Below are positions 6,842 to 12,533 of a DNA stretch of 12,533 bases, piece by piece. Location: assembly GCA_035524895.1 (NCBI GenBank), contig DATLFI010000155.1, positions 1-12,533 of the forward strand. Reading direction: 5' to 3'. The DNA is from DATLFI01 sp035524895 (GTDB lineage: Bacteria > Acidobacteriota > Thermoanaerobaculia > Multivoradales > Multivoraceae). The position numbers and the translations under genes were made by a program. The first letter of the stretch is position 1; each line of letters begins with the position of its first letter. The notes below the pieces were generated by a model, which was given only the letters and a program-made list of their open reading frames with translations, did not search any database and was not told the DNA's origin.

Positions 6842-8284
6842 TCATTGCTTCCAGAAGCTCCGCACGACGACCGCCACGATGACCAGGATCTCCAGCCGTC
6901 CGAGCCACATCAGGAGGACGAGGAGCAGCTTCTCCCAGCCGCTGAAGAAGGCGAAGTTGGCGGTCGGACCGACCTCGGCGAGCCCAGGCCCGACGTTGGC
7001 GAGGCAGGCGAGAGCCGCGCTCCAGGCGGTGACCAGGTCGGTTCCCCCCAGCGTGAGCAGCGTTGCACCAGAGACCAGGGTGATCGCGTACAGCACCACG
7101 AAGCCGCTCACGCTGCGGGTCACCTCCTCGGGCACCTGGGACTGACGGATGATGACCGGGATCACGGCGTTGGGCGAGAAGTTGAGACGGACCTCGCGCA
7201 GCGCGGTCTTGAGCGCGATCAAGACCCGCATGACCTTCATCCCGCCGGCGGTCGAGCCCGCCGAGCCGCCGATCAGCATCACGAACACCAGCACGGCCCG
7301 AGCCGCATCGGGCCAACGGTCGTAGTCGGCGGTGGCGAATCCGGTGGTGGTCATCAACGAGACCACCTGGAAGGTTGCGTCGAGCATCGCACGCCCAGGC
7401 GTTTGCTGGTGTCGCGCGACCAGGTCGACCGCGACCACCACGCTGGCTGTCGCCAGCAGCGCGAGGTAGAGCTGCAGCTCACGGTCTCCCCAGATGCGGC
7501 CCTTGCCTCGAAGCGCCACGTAGAACAGCGAGAAGTTGATACCGGCGATCGTCATGAAGACGATCAGGACCAGCTCGACGAACGGAGAGGAGAACGCCGC
7601 GACGCTCGCGTTGCGCGGCGAGAAGCCGCCGGTCGAGAGGGTCGAGAAGGTATGGGTCAGGGCGTCGTAGAGGTCCATCCCGCCCACCAGCAGCAGGACG
7701 AGGCACGCCGCGCTGAGTGCCAAGTAGATCTCGAGCAGCAGCCGAGCGGTGGAGCGGACTCTCGGATGCAGGATCTCCTTGGTGGGCCCCGGCACTTCGA
7801 GCCGATAGAGGAATCGCGTACCGGGCCCGAGCTCGGAGAGTAGCGCCACGAAGATGACGATGATGCCCAGCCCGCCCAGCCACTGGGTCTGGCTGCGCCA
7901 CAGGAGGAGGCCGCGCCCCTTCGACTCGATGTCGGTGAAAATCGAAGCGCCGGTGGTGGTGAACCCGCTCGCCGACTCGAACAGCGCGTCGATCCACGAG
8001 CCGGTGGCGCCCGTCAACAGGTAGGGCAGCGCGCCGAAGACGGAGGCCAGGAGCCACCCCCCCACCACGATCAGGATCCCCTCGCGCCGGTAGAGGCGGT
8101 CCTCGGGCTGGGCGCCGCGGGCCAGCACCAGCCCGGCCCCCAGGGTCAGCCCGGCGGCCAGGGCCAGGGCGAGAGCGTCGGCCGTCTCCCCGTACCAGAG
8201 GCAGGCCACGATCGGCAGCAACTCGGCGCAGGCCACCAGCTTCAGGATCCGCCCGAGCAGGCGAAGCACCGCGCGGACGTTCAC
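6842..8284 (-). CDS. trkH: TrkH-family potassium uptake channel subunit
   Basis: This 480-residue inner-membrane protein, starting at a GTG, matches the usual TrkH length. It has four pore-loop repeats with the K+ filter glycine: SGFTTTGAS (about 106-114), FSTLSTGGFS (213-222), SLMTTTGFA (309-317) and LANVGPGLA (428-436). Other family blocks are WLGGLGIIVIFVALL (about 135-149) and GGSAGSTAGGMKVMR (329-343), the latter being the conserved cytoplasmic stretch. Hydrophobic helices flank each loop. TrkH conducts K+ into the cell when bound to the TrkA regulatory ring, whose gene is immediately upstream with a 76-base gap. No good Shine-Dalgarno precedes the GTG at 8284 (VNVRAVLRLL). A GTG at about 8334 (VEDGPGAG) would add an Arg-rich unrelated leader and seems less likely. 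The start is therefore the uncertain part; the identity is not. Confidence 0.95.
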   Translation of the reverse strand: MNVRAVLRLLGRILKLVACAELLPIVACLWYGETADALALALAAGLTLGAGLVLARGAQPEDRLYRREGILIVVGGWLLASVFGALPYLLTGATGSWIDALFESASGFTTTGASIFTDIESKGRGLLLWRSQTQWLGGLGIIVIFVALLSELGPGTRFLYRLEVPGPTKEILHPRVRSTARLLLEIYLALSAACLVLLLVGGMDLYDALTHTFSTLSTGGFSPRNASVAAFSSPFVELVLIVFMTIAGINFSLFYVALRGKGRIWGDRELQLYLALLATASVVVAVDLVARHQQTPGRAMLDATFQVVSLMTTTGFATADYDRWPDAARAVLVFVMLIGGSAGSTAGGMKVMRVLIALKTALREVRLNFSPNAVIPVIIRQSQVPEEVTRSVSGFVVLYAITLVSGATLLTLGGTDLVTAWSAALACLANVGPGLAEVGPTANFAFFSGWEKLLLVLLMWLGRLEILVIVAVVVRSFWKQ

Positions 8285-8360
8285 CGCCAGGCGACGCGCA
8301 CCGCAGCGCCGAACACCGGCGCCCGGCCCGTCCTCCACCGGCCCGGGACGGACGAGGGTC

Positions 8361-9722
8361 TCACCCCGATTCCTCCGGCCCCGGGAACAGCAGTCGAACC
8401 GTCGGCAGCTCGGAACGGTGCACGAACAGGATCGCCTGGTCGCCGGTCTCGAACCGATCCTGGGCGGTTGGGACGAACACGCGGGCGCCGCGGGCGACCG
8501 CACCGACCAGCAGGCCGTGCGGAGGGTTGAGCTCCTCGAGCGACACCCCGACCACCGCGCTGGCGGCGTGGATCGTCCGCTGTACGACCATCAGCTTGCC
8601 GCCTTCCAGCGAGATCAGGTTCTTCTTGTAGCCATTGCGGATGTAGTCCGTGATCCGCTCGGCGGCGAGAAAGCGCGGGGAGACCACGTGGAGCCGCTGC
8701 GACCGCTTCCACAGCCGGCTGGTCTCGGTCCGTCGCACCACCGCGATCGCCTCCCGCGCGCCGAGCTCCTGCGCCAGCAGGCAGGCCAAGAGGTTGGTCT
8801 CGTCGTGCGCCATCGCGGCGACGAATGCGTCGGGACGGTCGATGCGCTCCGCGCGCAGCAGACCCTCGTCGGTGGCGTCGCCGTGGAGCACCCTCACGTC
8901 GGGCATGGTCGCAGCCACTCGCTCCGCCTTGCTGCGGACGCGCTCGATCAGCGTGATGCTCGCCACCCGCCCGCGCATCGCGCGCGCCACGCCGACGCCC
9001 TTGCGCCCGGCGCCGCCGATCACCACCTGCCGAGGGTCCACGAAGTGGGAAGAGAACAGCTTCTCGACGCCCGGCGCGGCGTCGCTGGTACACAGCACCA
9101 GGGCCTGGCCGCCGCCCTGGGGACGTTGATCGGGGCTCGGAATCGAGAGCTCGTGGGCCGCGTCGAGGTAGCCGACGACCAGGCTGCCGGCCGGCATCGA
9201 GATCTCTCGTAGCGTGGCCTGGGAGGCGGCGCAGCCCGGCTCGATGTCGATCGTGCGGAGCTGGATCCGACCCTGGGCGAGATAGTCGATCTCGTGGGTG
9301 TTGTGGCCGAGGACGATGTTGAGGATCTGGGTCGTCGCCAGCACCTGGGGTGACAGCAGGAGGTCGGCGCGGAACAGGGTTTCGTAGCGCGTCCGGTAGG
9401 TGGTGAGCTCCTCGGTGGTCTCCAGCCGGACGGCGGTGCGCTGGGCGCCGAGGTCCTTGGCGAGCACCGAGGCGGTCAGGTTGGCCTCCTCCGAGTTGGA
9501 GGCGGCGATGAACAGCTCGGTGCCGGCCACCCCGGCGCGCTCGAGGATCGGGATCTGGGTGGCGTTGCCCGCCACGAAGGAGATGTCGAGCTGATCTTCC
9601 ACGCGAGCTCGGCGGTCGGGGTCGACGTCGATCAGCACCACGTCGTGGCCTTCGTGGTCCAGCGTCACAGCCAGGTGGAACCCCAGCTCGCCTGCGCCCA
9701 TCACGGTGAACCGCCTCGCCAC
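8361..9722 (-). CDS. trkA: Trk system potassium uptake regulatory protein TrkA
   Basis: This 453-residue cytoplasmic protein is made of two RCK units, the normal double-RCK TrkA length. The first Rossmann motif is GAGELG (9-14), followed by an acidic strand end LIDVDPDR (30-37) typical of NAD(H) binding. The first RCK_C lobe spans about 155-225. The second unit has GGAGRKG (236-242), HGDATDEGLL (280-289) and a RCK_C lobe at about 375-445 with VVGVSLEELNPPHG and RFETGDQAILFV. The protein gates TrkH in response to NAD(H) or ATP. The start is a GTG at 9722, three codons before the Rossmann strand. No Shine-Dalgarno is evident, but TACAAT lies eight bases upstream (9736-9731), suggesting a leaderless transcript. 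trkH follows on the same strand, so the two form one operon. Confidence 0.95.
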   Translation of the reverse strand: MARRFTVMGAGELGFHLAVTLDHEGHDVVLIDVDPDRRARVEDQLDISFVAGNATQIPILERAGVAGTELFIAASNSEEANLTASVLAKDLGAQRTAVRLETTEELTTYRTRYETLFRADLLLSPQVLATTQILNIVLGHNTHEIDYLAQGRIQLRTIDIEPGCAASQATLREISMPAGSLVVGYLDAAHELSIPSPDQRPQGGGQALVLCTSDAAPGVEKLFSSHFVDPRQVVIGGAGRKGVGVARAMRGRVASITLIERVRSKAERVAATMPDVRVLHGDATDEGLLRAERIDRPDAFVAAMAHDETNLLACLLAQELGAREAIAVVRRTETSRLWKRSQRLHVVSPRFLAAERITDYIRNGYKKNLISLEGGKLMVVQRTIHAASAVVGVSLEELNPPHGLLVGAVARGARVFVPTAQDRFETGDQAILFVHRSELPTVRLLFPGPEESG

Positions 9723-9730
9723 GGTCGTCG

Positions 9731-9736
9731 ATTGTA
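9731..9736 (-). promoter_or_regulatory. Candidate -10 element for a leaderless trkA transcript
   Basis: TACAAT on the minus strand ends eight bases before the trkA GTG and no ribosome binding site lies between them. That is the spacing expected if transcription starts at or next to the start codon. No clear -35 hexamer is seen 17 bases further upstream, so the call is tentative. Confidence 0.35.
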
Positions 9737-9936
9737 GACGGGGCGGAGGAGCGGCCCGCTCAGCCCACGACCTCGAAGTTCCTCATCATGGATTCGGTCG
9801 ACCGGGATCCGCACCAAGAGGCGCCGAGCCCGGCTCGAGGATCATCCTAGCCACCATAGCCTCGGAGGGCTCGACGTCGTCGGTTCGAGGGCTGGCTGAA
9901 ACATGGGACCCTGGACGCCGTACTTAGAGTGGCCAT

Positions 9937-9957
9937 ATACTTTGCAACGCAAGGTAT
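9937..9957 (+). promoter_or_regulatory. Probable PadR2 operator overlapping the -10 of its own operon
   Basis: A 21-bp imperfect palindrome has left arm ATACTTTGC and right arm GCAAGGTAT around the centre AAC. The arms agree at eight of nine positions. TATACT at 9936-9941, a good -10 hexamer, overlaps the left arm, so a bound dimer would block RNA polymerase. It lies 57 bases upstream of the PadR2 ATG, and a dyad of TACTTTG/CAAAGTA type fits winged-helix PadR binding sites. The -35 region (about 9912-9917, TGGACG) is poor. Autorepression is inferred from position and symmetry. Confidence 0.6.
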
Positions 9958-10014
9958 CTGGTGGTACCTAGTTTAGCAACCGTCGCGACCAACGCGCCGC
10001 CCCGAGAAGCCACG

Positions 10015-10380
10015 ATGACTCCAACGCCCCCTGCAGACCGAGAGCTCAAGCGAGGAGTGCTCGAGCTCGTGCTGCTGCGCCTGCTCCAGGACCGACCGGC
10101 CTACGGCTACGAGCTGGTTTCCGAGATCGCTCGCCGCACCGAGGGCGAGCTCGAGATCAAGGAGGGAACGCTGTATCCGCTGCTGTACCGGCTCGAGGAG
10201 CAGGGTTTGGTGGCTACCAGCTGGGAGACCCCCGAGAGGGGAGCGCCGCGGAAGTACTACCGCATCACCGAGGTGGGGGAGCAGGCGTTCGCCGAACGAA
10301 CCGAGCGCTGGCGCCGATTCCGCGATCGTGTCGACGCGGTGCTCGAGCCGGGAGCTCGCGAGAAGAAAGGGGAGGAGTGA
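10015..10380 (+). CDS. PadR-family transcriptional regulator (PadR2)
   Basis: This 121-residue winged-helix regulator contains LKRGVLELVLLRLLQDRPAY, then GYELVSEIARRT (about 31-42), EGTLYPLLYRLEEQGLV (50-66) and the wing RGAPRKYYRITEVGEQAF (75-92). These are textbook PadR motifs. A charged C-terminal helix follows (ERTERWRRFRDRVDAVL) for dimerisation. The ATG at 10015 is preferred, with a weak GAGAAG six bases upstream. A GTG at 9961 in the same frame would add 18 residues of unconserved sequence and would begin almost inside the operator. The gene ends one base before the HAAS-RDD gene, and the downstream gene's strong GGGGAGGAG (10369-10377) lies within its last codons. The pair is therefore an operon. 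The two PadR proteins in the window share the fold but differ clearly in sequence, so they are not a recent duplication. Confidence 0.95.
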   Translation: MTPTPPADRELKRGVLELVLLRLLQDRPAYGYELVSEIARRTEGELEIKEGTLYPLLYRLEEQGLVATSWETPERGAPRKYYRITEVGEQAFAERTERWRRFRDRVDAVLEPGAREKKGEE

Positions 10381-10381
10381 G

Positions 10382-11092
10382 ATGACACGGGACCGTTACC
10401 TGGAGCGTGCGCTGCGCAATGTGATCGGGCCGCGAGAGAGGGTCGAGACCTTCGCGACGGACCTGCGGGCCCACTTCGAGGCTGGGGCGGAGCGCGGTGA
10501 GGGCGACGCGCAGGTCGCCGCGCGGCTCGGCCCGCCGGAGGAAGTCGCGGCCTCGTTCATGGAGGGCATCACCCTCGAGACCGCGGGCTTCTTCGCGCGT
10601 CTGTTTGCCTTCGTCGCCGATGCCGGTGTCCTTGCGGTGCTGGGTCTCCCGGCGTTCGCAGCAGTGGCGCTGACAGTGAATGGCAACCCGGATCCCGGGC
10701 CTATACTGATCGCGGCGTTCGTGTTCCTCGGGCTCGCGATGCTGGGCGTCGTAATTCTGTACTTCCCGCTGCTCGAGGGCCGATACAGCCGCACCCCCGG
10801 CAAGTGGTGGATGCGCCTGAGAGTCGTCGGCGAGGAGCACGTCCGCATCACCTTCGGACAGGCCTTCCTGCGACGCTTGTCCCTGTACTTCGAGCTCCTG
10901 GCGCTCGACGCGATCTTCGTGCTGTTCACGCGCAAGAAGCAGCGGGCCTTCGACATCGTGGCGCGGACGATGGTGATCCACGAGCCCGGCGGCCGGGCTG
11001 GAGCGTGGCGCTGGCTCGGCTGCTTCGCGCCTTGGGCGATCGTCGCGGCGTTCGCCTGGGCGCTGGTGTACGTGGGCCCCCGGATTGGCTGA
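10382..11092 (+). CDS. RDD-family membrane protein with N-terminal HAAS-like domain
   Basis: This 236-residue protein has two parts. Residues 1-62 are a soluble helical segment (RYLERALRNVI ... FATDLRAHF ... VAARLGPPEEVAASFME) resembling the HAAS/DUF1700-type domain that typically sits beside PadR regulators. Residues 65-195 are an RDD domain. Arg73 and Asp80 lie in the first helix (FFARLFAFVADAGVL), Asp176 in the third (ELLALDAIFVLF), and between them is the signature TPGKWWMRLRVV ... FLRRLSLY, ending QRAFDIVARTMVI. A further hydrophobic helix (about 207-230) closes the protein. RDD proteins are inner-membrane proteins, some linked to ion transport or envelope stress; no substrate can be assigned. 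The ATG at 10382 follows GGAGG by six bases and the PadR2 stop by one base. Regulation by PadR2 is likely. Confidence 0.9.
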   Translation: MTRDRYLERALRNVIGPRERVETFATDLRAHFEAGAERGEGDAQVAARLGPPEEVAASFMEGITLETAGFFARLFAFVADAGVLAVLGLPAFAAVALTVNGNPDPGPILIAAFVFLGLAMLGVVILYFPLLEGRYSRTPGKWWMRLRVVGEEHVRITFGQAFLRRLSLYFELLALDAIFVLFTRKKQRAFDIVARTMVIHEPGGRAGAWRWLGCFAPWAIVAAFAWALVYVGPRIG

Positions 11093-11123
11093 CGCCGGGG
11101 TCCCGAGATCGGCTGACGCGGGG
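11084..11123 (+). repeat. 24-bp-period direct repeat across the RDD stop codon
   Basis: ATTGGCTGACGCCGGGG (11084-11100) and ATCGGCTGACGCGGGG (11108-11123) are near copies 24 bases apart. The spacing is in frame, so the TGA stop of the RDD gene at 11090-11092 is repeated in frame at 11114-11116 after an identical Ile-Gly pair. It looks like a small local duplication at the gene end. Confidence 0.5.
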
Positions 11124-11712
11124 CGCAGGGCCGGATGGGCAGGCGGCGCCTGCCGTGCCCTGAGCGCGGCTCGGCGCCGCTTTGCCGCGAACGGCAGCCA
11201 CCACAGCCACATGCCGCTCAACCAGAGCAGGAACAGGATGATGCCGGCCGGGAGGAAGAGCCCCAGCTTTTGCGCGCGGGGATCTGCGGCCTGGACCTCG
11301 TGCCGTTCTCGAGCCAGGCCTTGACGATCCCGCGGCTGGGCCGCACGTCGAGCCGCTGCACGTCGTCCCAGCTCTGCACGCCCATTCCCGAGACGCTCGC
11401 GAGCGCCGCGAGGATTCCGTCGAAGTCGATCTCCGGGGACGTGCTCGTACCGCGTTGCTCGGACGGTTGGATCCACGACCAGTGCTTCTTGGCGAGACCG
11501 GTCGTCCCGGCGAGTCGGCGTTGGGCTGGCGGCGGGAGGGAAGGGTGTAGCCCGGCGGCGGAGGCGCGTGAATGATAGCCAGGGCCCGCCGTAAAGGATC
11601 GTCGCCGATGAGTTCGGACCTCGCCGGCGGTCCAACAGGAGAGGCCGGGGAGGGAGAACCCCGCGCTGTAGGGCCAGCGGCGTAACATGACACGGACGAA
11701 GGAGTCAGGAAG
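11093..11712. other. Gene-poor stretch between the RDD gene and the Asp-box gene
   Basis: Apart from the in-frame stop duplication near 11084-11123 and the PepSY-TM relic at 11159-11502, I see no intact gene here. Between 11503 and 11712 there is no coding sequence I can support on either strand and no clear promoter hexamer pair. The ribosome binding site of the following gene (AAGGAG near 11699-11704) is at the right end. Confidence 0.6.
11159..11502 (-). pseudogene. Degraded PepSY-TM domain protein (frameshift and internal deletion)
   Basis: On the minus strand one frame reads TTGLAKKHWSWIQPSEQRG, then FDGILAALASVSGMGVQSWD and DVQRLDVRPSRGIVKAWLEN. This is the pattern of PepSY-associated membrane proteins after their first helix. 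At about 11300-11304 the match moves to another frame, which continues HEVQAADPRAQKLGLF, then LPAGIILFLLWLSGMWLWWL and PFAAKRRR, the family's C-terminal helix and basic tail. A single missing base (GGCAC for GGNCAC) would rejoin them as ENGHEVQ. The roughly 30 residues expected between EVQ.D and the KLGLFLPAG helix are also missing, and the N-terminal helix is lost. No start codon or ribosome site serves it. In intact relatives such proteins are inner-membrane, iron- or reductase-associated. This copy is a relic. Confidence 0.7.
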
Positions 11713-12533
11713 ATGAGTCAGGTCAGAGTGCTGGTGGGTACCCGCAAAGGCGCGTTCGTGCTGACGTCGGACGGGAAGCGCCAGCGTTGGGAGGTCGACG
11801 GGCCGCACTTCGCGGGCTGGGAGCTCTACCACCTCAAGGGGTCACCGGCCGCGCCCGATCGGATCTGGGCATCCCAGTCGACGAGTTGGTTCGGGCAGCT
11901 CGTCCAGCGCTCCGACGACGGCGGCAAGACCTGGGACCCGGTGGGCAACGAGTTCGTGTACGAGGGCGTTCCAGGCACCCACCAGTGGTACGACGGGACG
12001 CAGCATCCGTGGGAGTTCGCCCGTGTATGGCACCTCGAGCCGTCGCGGACCGACCCCGACACCATCTACGCGGGGGTCGAGGACGCCGCGCTGTTCCGCT
12101 CGAGCGACGGAGGCAAGACCTGGCAGGAGCTCGCGGGGCTGCGTGGTCACGGCTCGGGCCCGGAGTGGCAGCCGGGAGCAGGGGGCATGTGCCTGCACAC
12201 GATCCTTCTCGATCCGAGCGATCCGCGGAGGATCTTCGTCGCGATCTCGGCGGCCGGCGCCTTCCGCAGCGACGATGCCGGCGCCACCTGGCGACCGATC
12301 AATCGCGGTCTGGTGTCGGAGCAGATCCCGAACCCGACGGCTGAAGTGGGTCACTGCGTCCACAGCCTAGCCATGCATCCATCGCGCCCGAACGTGCTGT
12401 TCATGCAGAAGCACTGGGACGTGATGCGCAGCGACGACGGCGGCGAGTCGTGGCGGGAGGTCTCGGGCAACCTGCCCAGCGACTTCGGATTTCCGATCGC
12501 GGTCCATGCTCACGAGCCCGAGACGATCTACGT
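11713..12533 (+). CDS. Asp-box (BNR/sortilin-like) beta-propeller protein, 3' end beyond window
   Basis: The ATG at 11713 follows AAGGAG by eight bases. The frame then stays open for 273 codons to the right edge. The protein starts MSQVRVLVGTRKGAFVLTSD with no signal peptide, so it is probably cytoplasmic. Four Asp-box repeats are visible at about residues 66-74 (RSDDGGKTW), 129-137 (RSSDGGKTW), 185-193 (RSDDAGATW) and 239-247 (RSDDGGESW). They are each 54-63 residues apart and each preceded by a strand such as DTIYAGVEDAALF or RRIFVAISAAGAF. This is the blade pattern of BNR/sialidase/VPS10-like propellers. Asp-boxes are structural turns and do not show sialidase activity. The typical catalytic Arg triad of sialidases cannot be recognised here. 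Function is unknown; some relatives are annotated as exo-alpha-sialidase or glycosyl hydrolase on fold alone. Confidence 0.88.
   Translation, partial: MSQVRVLVGTRKGAFVLTSDGKRQRWEVDGPHFAGWELYHLKGSPAAPDRIWASQSTSWFGQLVQRSDDGGKTWDPVGNEFVYEGVPGTHQWYDGTQHPWEFARVWHLEPSRTDPDTIYAGVEDAALFRSSDGGKTWQELAGLRGHGSGPEWQPGAGGMCLHTILLDPSDPRRIFVAISAAGAFRSDDAGATWRPINRGLVSEQIPNPTAEVGHCVHSLAMHPSRPNVLFMQKHWDVMRSDDGGESWREVSGNLPSDFGFPIAVHAHEPETIY

Noticed and set aside
5628..7145. Long open frame on the plus strand opposite the exported protein and the trkH 3' end
   Set aside because: Low-complexity Arg/Val/Ala composition with no recognisable motif; the minus-strand genes fully explain the region.
9825..9837. Perfect 13-bp palindrome CGAGCCCGGCTCG in the trkA/PadR2 intergenic region
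   Set aside because: It is not placed over a promoter element and such GC palindromes are common here; the dyad at 9937-9957 is the better operator.
11510..11630. Minus-strand frame reading LRRALAIIHAPPPPGYTLPS upstream of the PepSY relic
   Set aside because: It might be another gene fragment, but Pro/Arg-rich composition is expected from GC-rich noncoding DNA and I recognise no family.
10265..11635. 456-codon open frame on the minus strand opposite the RDD gene
   Set aside because: Only its first third overlaps meaningful sequence (the PepSY-TM relic). The rest is the shadow of the plus-strand RDD gene.
11664..11679. Hairpin CGCTG/CAGCG upstream of the Asp-box gene
   Set aside because: A five-pair stem is too short to separate from chance at this GC content.

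Overview
The window is GC-rich throughout (roughly two thirds G+C by eye) and has no RNA genes, CRISPR array, transposase or integrase. Three things point to Acidobacteriota or a nearby high-GC, soil or marine uncultured lineage: an orphan MacB/FtsX-type permease of the ADOP kind paired with a PadR regulator, a second PadR-led membrane module, and two copies of an exported 'DGRPDLSG' family common in that phylum. This assignment is inference from gene content only; Myxococcota or a related group is not excluded.

Layout. A truncated exported DGRPDLSG protein runs off the left edge on the minus strand (1-714). It is divergent from a small membrane protein on the plus strand (891-1187). From 9722 down to 1213 every gene is on the minus strand. 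In transcription order these are trkA and trkH (potassium uptake), a full-length paralogue of the left-edge exported protein, a DoxX-like membrane protein, a VOC/glyoxalase-fold protein, a PadR regulator whose stop overlaps the GTG start of an 888-residue ADOP permease, and finally a 49-codon relic of the 3' end of a beta-lactamase-family serine hydrolase. To the right of the divergent region at 9723-10014 the plus strand carries a second PadR gene, followed one base later by a HAAS-RDD membrane protein. A gene-poor stretch (11093-11712) holds a frameshifted, internally deleted PepSY-TM relic on the minus strand. A four-Asp-box (BNR/sortilin-like) repeat protein then runs off the right edge.

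How the genes work together. TrkA and TrkH form one potassium uptake system. The two PadR genes each control, or are cotranscribed with, a downstream membrane protein, a parallel design in which a small winged-helix repressor probably controls its own operon. The second PadR gene has a good 21-bp imperfect palindrome overlapping a -10 element. The DoxX, VOC and DGRPDLSG genes look like independent accessory functions.

No clearly novel multi-gene system is visible. The most worthwhile observations are the PadR2 operator, the two gene relics, the paralogous pair, the HAAS-RDD fusion under PadR control, the possible internal deletion in the small membrane protein, and a compact repeat structure at 5559-5632.
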